A DNA stretch of 36,983 bases from an uncultured bacterium (GTDB lineage Bacteria > Bacillota > Clostridia > Oscillospirales > Acutalibacteraceae). Shown piece after piece: positions 34,697 through 36,983 of this stretch. Made by a program: the position numbers and the translations under genes. The DNA is taken from positions 1-36,983 of the forward strand of contig CAKXIK010000020.1 of assembly GCA_934875675.1 (NCBI GenBank), in the 5' to 3' direction. Positions within the stretch are counted from its first letter, which is position 1; each line of letters starts with the position of its first letter. The notes under the pieces were generated by a model. The model had not been told where the DNA came from. It saw only the letters and a program-made list of their open reading frames with translations, and searched no databases.

Positions 34697-34752
34697 CATT
34701 TAAAAGGCCCTGTAGCTTTGCGTCGCGAGCTTTCGCCCGTTTTGCTAAAATA
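34682..34752 (-). ncRNA. c-di-GMP-I (GEMM-I) riboswitch, copy 1 (promoter-proximal)
   Basis: This is nearly the same sequence as copy 2: GCAAAACGGGC-GAAA-GCTCGCGACGCAAAGC, ACAGGGCC, AAATGGCAGCCAGCTGC. All invariant aptamer parts are present. The two copies are about 180 bp apart and in the same orientation, both between the promoter and the first gene. Confidence 0.93.
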
Positions 34753-34882
34753 TAAAATTTATTCTTGATCAACAAGAACCAAACAATTCAACCCTACAGC
34801 AAGAAAAAAAATAGCATTTTTCTTAATCATGCATGGTATTGTTTTTTATAACCCGGTCACATTTCTTCTGGTTTATGTTTCC

Positions 34883-34911
34883 ATATTATCACAAACAAAA
34901 CCATACGTCAA
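34883..34911 (-). promoter_or_regulatory. Near-consensus sigma-A promoter of the c-di-GMP-switched operon
   Basis: TTGACG (34906-34911), a 17-bp spacer and TAATAT (34883-34888) on the minus strand. The predicted start is about 34876, giving a leader of about 125 bases before riboswitch copy 1. The remaining sequence up to 35130 is AT-rich and shows no gene. Confidence 0.82.
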
Positions 34912-35134
34912 GCCAAAAATGGAAAACTTTATCAGGAATTTTTTCTAATCATACTTGGCCTAAGTGACTTATAATATCCCGTAAAAAGAAAAATATGGGA
35001 ATCTGTATTTCTCGTGCAGAAGCTGTAAAAAGGAATTTTATGTAAAAATTTCACTCAAAATATATGAATCATATCAATCAAATCCTATTTTTAAACCGTT
35101 TTTTATTGGAAACAAAAGAAAATAAGCAGTGATC

Positions 35135-35163
35135 TTGTGTGTCTTCCAAACTAATTGTATAAT
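35135..35163 (+). promoter_or_regulatory. Putative promoter of azlCD
   Basis: A perfect TATAAT -10 (35158-35163), a 17-bp spacer and a weak -35 TTGTGT (35135-35140). It lies 120 bp before the azlC ATG. No T-box or other riboswitch is visible in the leader. Confidence 0.6.
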
Positions 35164-35282
35164 AAATAAGCAATCTGACCGCTCAGTGTTACCAAAAATA
35201 TGTGACCAATCTGCTCCAAAAGACAGAAATGGTTACCCTGCGGAAAGCCAACCGCCCAAAGATCAAAAAGATGGAGAAGATT

Positions 35283-35996
35283 ATGAAAAAAATACAGATT
35301 CGAAATAAAACTGCCGAATTTGGCAGAACGATTCGCACTGCCTTTCCATTTACAATTCCTGTATTGACTGGATTTCTTGTCCTTGGAATCGCATATGGCG
35401 TACTGATGGACACAAAAGGGTATGGTCCGCTGTGGTCCGGACTAATTAGTGCAACTGCCTTTTGCGGCAGCATGCAATTTGTGGCAATCACACTGCTCAC
35501 AACCGCATTTGACCCATTTCAGGCTTTATTGCTCAGCATACTGGTCAATGCCCGTCACCTATTTTACGGCTTATCTCTTCTTGAAAAATATAAAGGTCTT
35601 GGATGGCGCCGTTTTTTCTGTATTTACACTTTGTGCGATGAAACTTTTTCGGTTACCTCCTCGATCGAACCACCAAAAGATATCAATCCGGGAAATTTCT
35701 ATCTTGCTGTGTCGATGCTGAATTGGGCGTACTAGGTCATCGGGAGTGTCCTTGGAGGAATATTAGGAAAATTCATCACCTTTAACACCTCAGGTTTGGA
35801 CTTCGCATTAACAGCCCTGTTTGTCGTTCTTCTGATCGAACAAATCAGTAAAACAGGGAATCGAATCCCTGCTGCAATTGGTATATCGGCAACGGTTGTG
35901 AGTCTGTTAATTTTTAAAGCGGATAACTTCGTCATTCCGGCAATGGCACTAATTTTGCTGAGTCTTGTAATGGGGAGGAAAAGAATGTGTCATTAA
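35283..35996 (+). pseudogene. azlC: azlC, branched-chain amino acid exporter large subunit, interrupted by in-frame TAG
   Basis: AzlC-type permease of about 237 codons. It reads FGRTIRTAFPFTIPVLTGF, GTAYG-like IAYGVLM, ATAFCGSMQFVAITLL, VNARHLFYGLSLL and LCDETFSV, all family hallmarks. The start at 35283 (MKKIQIRNK) has GGAG six bases upstream. At 35733-35735, NWAY is followed by TAG, and then the same frame continues VIGSVLGGILGKF to the true stop at 35994. AzlC proteins commonly have Tyr-Trp at this point, so TGG to TAG is the likely change. No second frameshift is seen, so the break is recent, a sequencing error, or read through. Confidence 0.85.
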
Positions 35997-36325
35997 CAAT
36001 TACACAAACATTGATTACAATACTTGCTGTCACGGCAGGCACTCAATTCACCCGATGGTTTCCCTTCTTACTCTTCCCTGAAAACAAAAAGCTGCCCAAA
36101 ATTGTTACATATCTTGGCAAAGTTCTCCCTCCAGCGATGATGGGATTTTTAGTTGTATACTGTTTAAAAAATGTTAGTCTTGACTCTGTATCCAACTGGC
36201 TTCCGGAAATGATTGCAATACTCTTCATTGCCGTTCTTCACAAGTGGAAACACAATATATTGCTTTCCATTGCGGGAGGCACTTTAGTTTATATGCTTTT
36301 GATACAGTTGGTTTTTCCTGGGTAG
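35987..36325 (+). CDS. azlD: AzlD, small subunit of branched-chain amino acid exporter
   Basis: A 112-aa protein with three or four TM helices: MSLTITQTLITILAVTAGTQ, then RWFPFLLFP, LGKVLPPAMMGFLVVYCL, and a C-terminal GGTLVYMLLIQ. It partners AzlC in export of leucine-type amino acids and analogues. The start is GTG at 35987 with GGGGAGG upstream and overlaps the azlC end by ten bases, the usual coupling. It ends in TAG. The gene itself is intact although its partner is interrupted. Confidence 0.9.
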   Translation: MSLTITQTLITILAVTAGTQFTRWFPFLLFPENKKLPKIVTYLGKVLPPAMMGFLVVYCLKNVSLDSVSNWLPEMIAILFIAVLHKWKHNILLSIAGGTLVYMLLIQLVFPG

Positions 36326-36436
36326 TATCCAACTAGATTACAAAAATATCAGATCGTCAAACTGTTTTGTTCGAACTACTCTCATGTACAGCGCATTGTA
36401 CACAGAGGTTTTTACTATGTTTGCCGAAAGAGCACA

Positions 36437-36476
36437 AAAAAAAGAGCAGCACCCTTGCGGAATGCTGCTCTTTTTT
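36437..36476 (-). terminator. Terminator of the rplJ-rplL operon (bidirectional)
   Basis: AAAAAAGAGCAGCA / TGCTGCTCTTTTTT encloses an 11-base loop, with T-runs on both strands. It lies 15 bp past the rplL stop. The 110 bp between it and the azlD stop hold no gene. Confidence 0.92.
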
Positions 36477-36490
36477 ATTTAGAAGTAAAA

Positions 36491-36862
36491 TTACTTCAGT
36501 TCAACTTCAGCGCCAGCCTCGGTCAGCTTAGTCTTAATGGCTTCAGCATCGTCCTTGGAAGCGGCTTCTTTAACAGCCTTCGGAGCGTTGTCAACCAGTT
36601 CTTTAGCTTCTTTCAGGCCAAGACCGGTAACTTCGCGGACAACCTTGATCACATTGATCTTGTTCGGGCCAACAGCCTTCAGGATAACGTCGAACTCGGT
36701 CTTCTCTTCAACAACAGCAGCAGCAGCCGGAGCAGCAGCAACAGCAACAGGAGCAGCAGCGGAAACGCCGAACTCCTCTTCGAGAGCCTTTACGAGCTCG
36801 GAGAGCTCAAGAACGGTAAGAGCCTTGACATCTTCAATGAGTTTTGTAACTTTCTCAGACAT
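36491..36862 (-). CDS. rplL: 50S ribosomal protein L7/L12
   Basis: Stalk protein that recruits translation factors. The protein is 123 aa. The dimerisation domain is at about 1-35 (TKLIEDVKALTVLELSEL), followed by an Ala-rich hinge at about 36-52 and a C-terminal domain with EFDVILKAVGPNKINVIKVV and GLGLKEAKELVDNAP. GGAGG precedes the ATG. It is downstream of rplJ, as in nearly all bacteria. Confidence 0.98.
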   Translation of the reverse strand: MSEKVTKLIEDVKALTVLELSELVKALEEEFGVSAAAPVAVAAAPAAAAVVEEKTEFDVILKAVGPNKINVIKVVREVTGLGLKEAKELVDNAPKAVKEAASKDDAEAIKTKLTEAGAEVELK

Positions 36863-36932
36863 GGTATGTTACCTCCAAATATTTTTTGTTTTTTCCGGGC
36901 AATACCCGTATTTTTGAGAACAACGCGGCAGC

Positions 36933-36983
36933 TTATTCGGCTGCTTTCTTTTCGGCAATCGCGTTCAGTGCAACGACTAAGCC
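36933..36983 (-). CDS. rplJ: 50S ribosomal protein L10, C-terminal end only
   Basis: The last 16 codons and stop of a minus-strand gene, reading GLVVALNAIAEKKAAE. This matches the usual L10 C-terminus, and the position 70 bp before rplL is the standard order. The rest lies beyond the right edge. Confidence 0.85.
   Translation of the reverse strand, partial: GLVVALNAIAEKKAAE

Noticed and set aside
34472..34752. Two near-identical repeats of about 75 bp, first considered as a CRISPR remnant or REP-type repeat
   Set aside because: Only two copies with unequal spacing, and the sequence matches the GEMM-I aptamer plus terminator on the minus strand.
35100..35282. T-box leader before azlC
   Set aside because: No T-box consensus, specifier stem or terminator is visible in the leader.
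15610..36325. Genome-wide recoding of TAG
   Set aside because: TAG ends the cysteine desulfurase and azlD genes at normal positions, so it is used as an ordinary stop.

Overview
The window comes from a Gram-positive member of the Clostridia, most likely an Oscillospiraceae/Acutalibacteraceae-type gut anaerobe. Support for this is the AGGAGG-type ribosome sites with frequent TTG/GTG starts, the SipW/TasA proteins, CdaA-CdaR, a DUF3343-cysteine desulfurase pair, PyrB-PyrI, and purine and c-di-GMP riboswitches. The species cannot be named from this sequence alone. The base composition is near 48% GC, apart from an AT-rich patch at about 12.1-12.8 kb.

Left part (1-8.9 kb): a DinG/Rad3-type helicase, cut by the window edge, diverges from a complete phosphate operon, pstS-pstC-pstA-pstB-phoU-phoB-phoR. 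A row of TTTAC(A/T) direct repeats precedes pstS. PstS has its two halves in swapped order compared with canonical PstS (circular permutation).

Middle part (8.9-25 kb), mostly minus strand: a pair of uncharacterised genes (four-TM protein plus a DUF6143-like protein); a membrane diguanylate cyclase; an AT-rich, apparently frameshifted gene remnant; cdaR-cdaA (c-di-AMP synthesis); a cysteine desulfurase with a DUF3343 partner; a CPBP protease-tadA-ispF run; pyrB-pyrI next to a tam-like methyltransferase; a 58-aa small gene; and an NCS2 purine permease behind a guanine-class riboswitch, its terminator and a near-consensus promoter. Then follow rhaM, an NlpC/P60 hydrolase and an AraC regulator.

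Right part (26.4-34.9 kb), minus strand: the most notable locus. A strong promoter leads into two tandem c-di-GMP-I (GEMM-I) riboswitches, each followed by its own terminator hairpin. Downstream are a small conserved-looking gene split by an in-frame TAG, a SipW-type signal peptidase, three TasA/camelysin-like proteins, a 1021-aa InlB/MucBP-repeat surface protein, a fourth SipW-type secreted protein, and a secreted protein ending in a VPGTG-type sortase motif. The reading proposed here is a c-di-GMP-switched extracellular fibre or matrix operon. The diguanylate cyclase at 10.4-12.0 kb is a possible, unproven, source of the signal.

Far right (35-37 kb): azlC, broken by a TGG-to-TAG type stop, azlD, and the end of the rplJ-rplL ribosomal operon.
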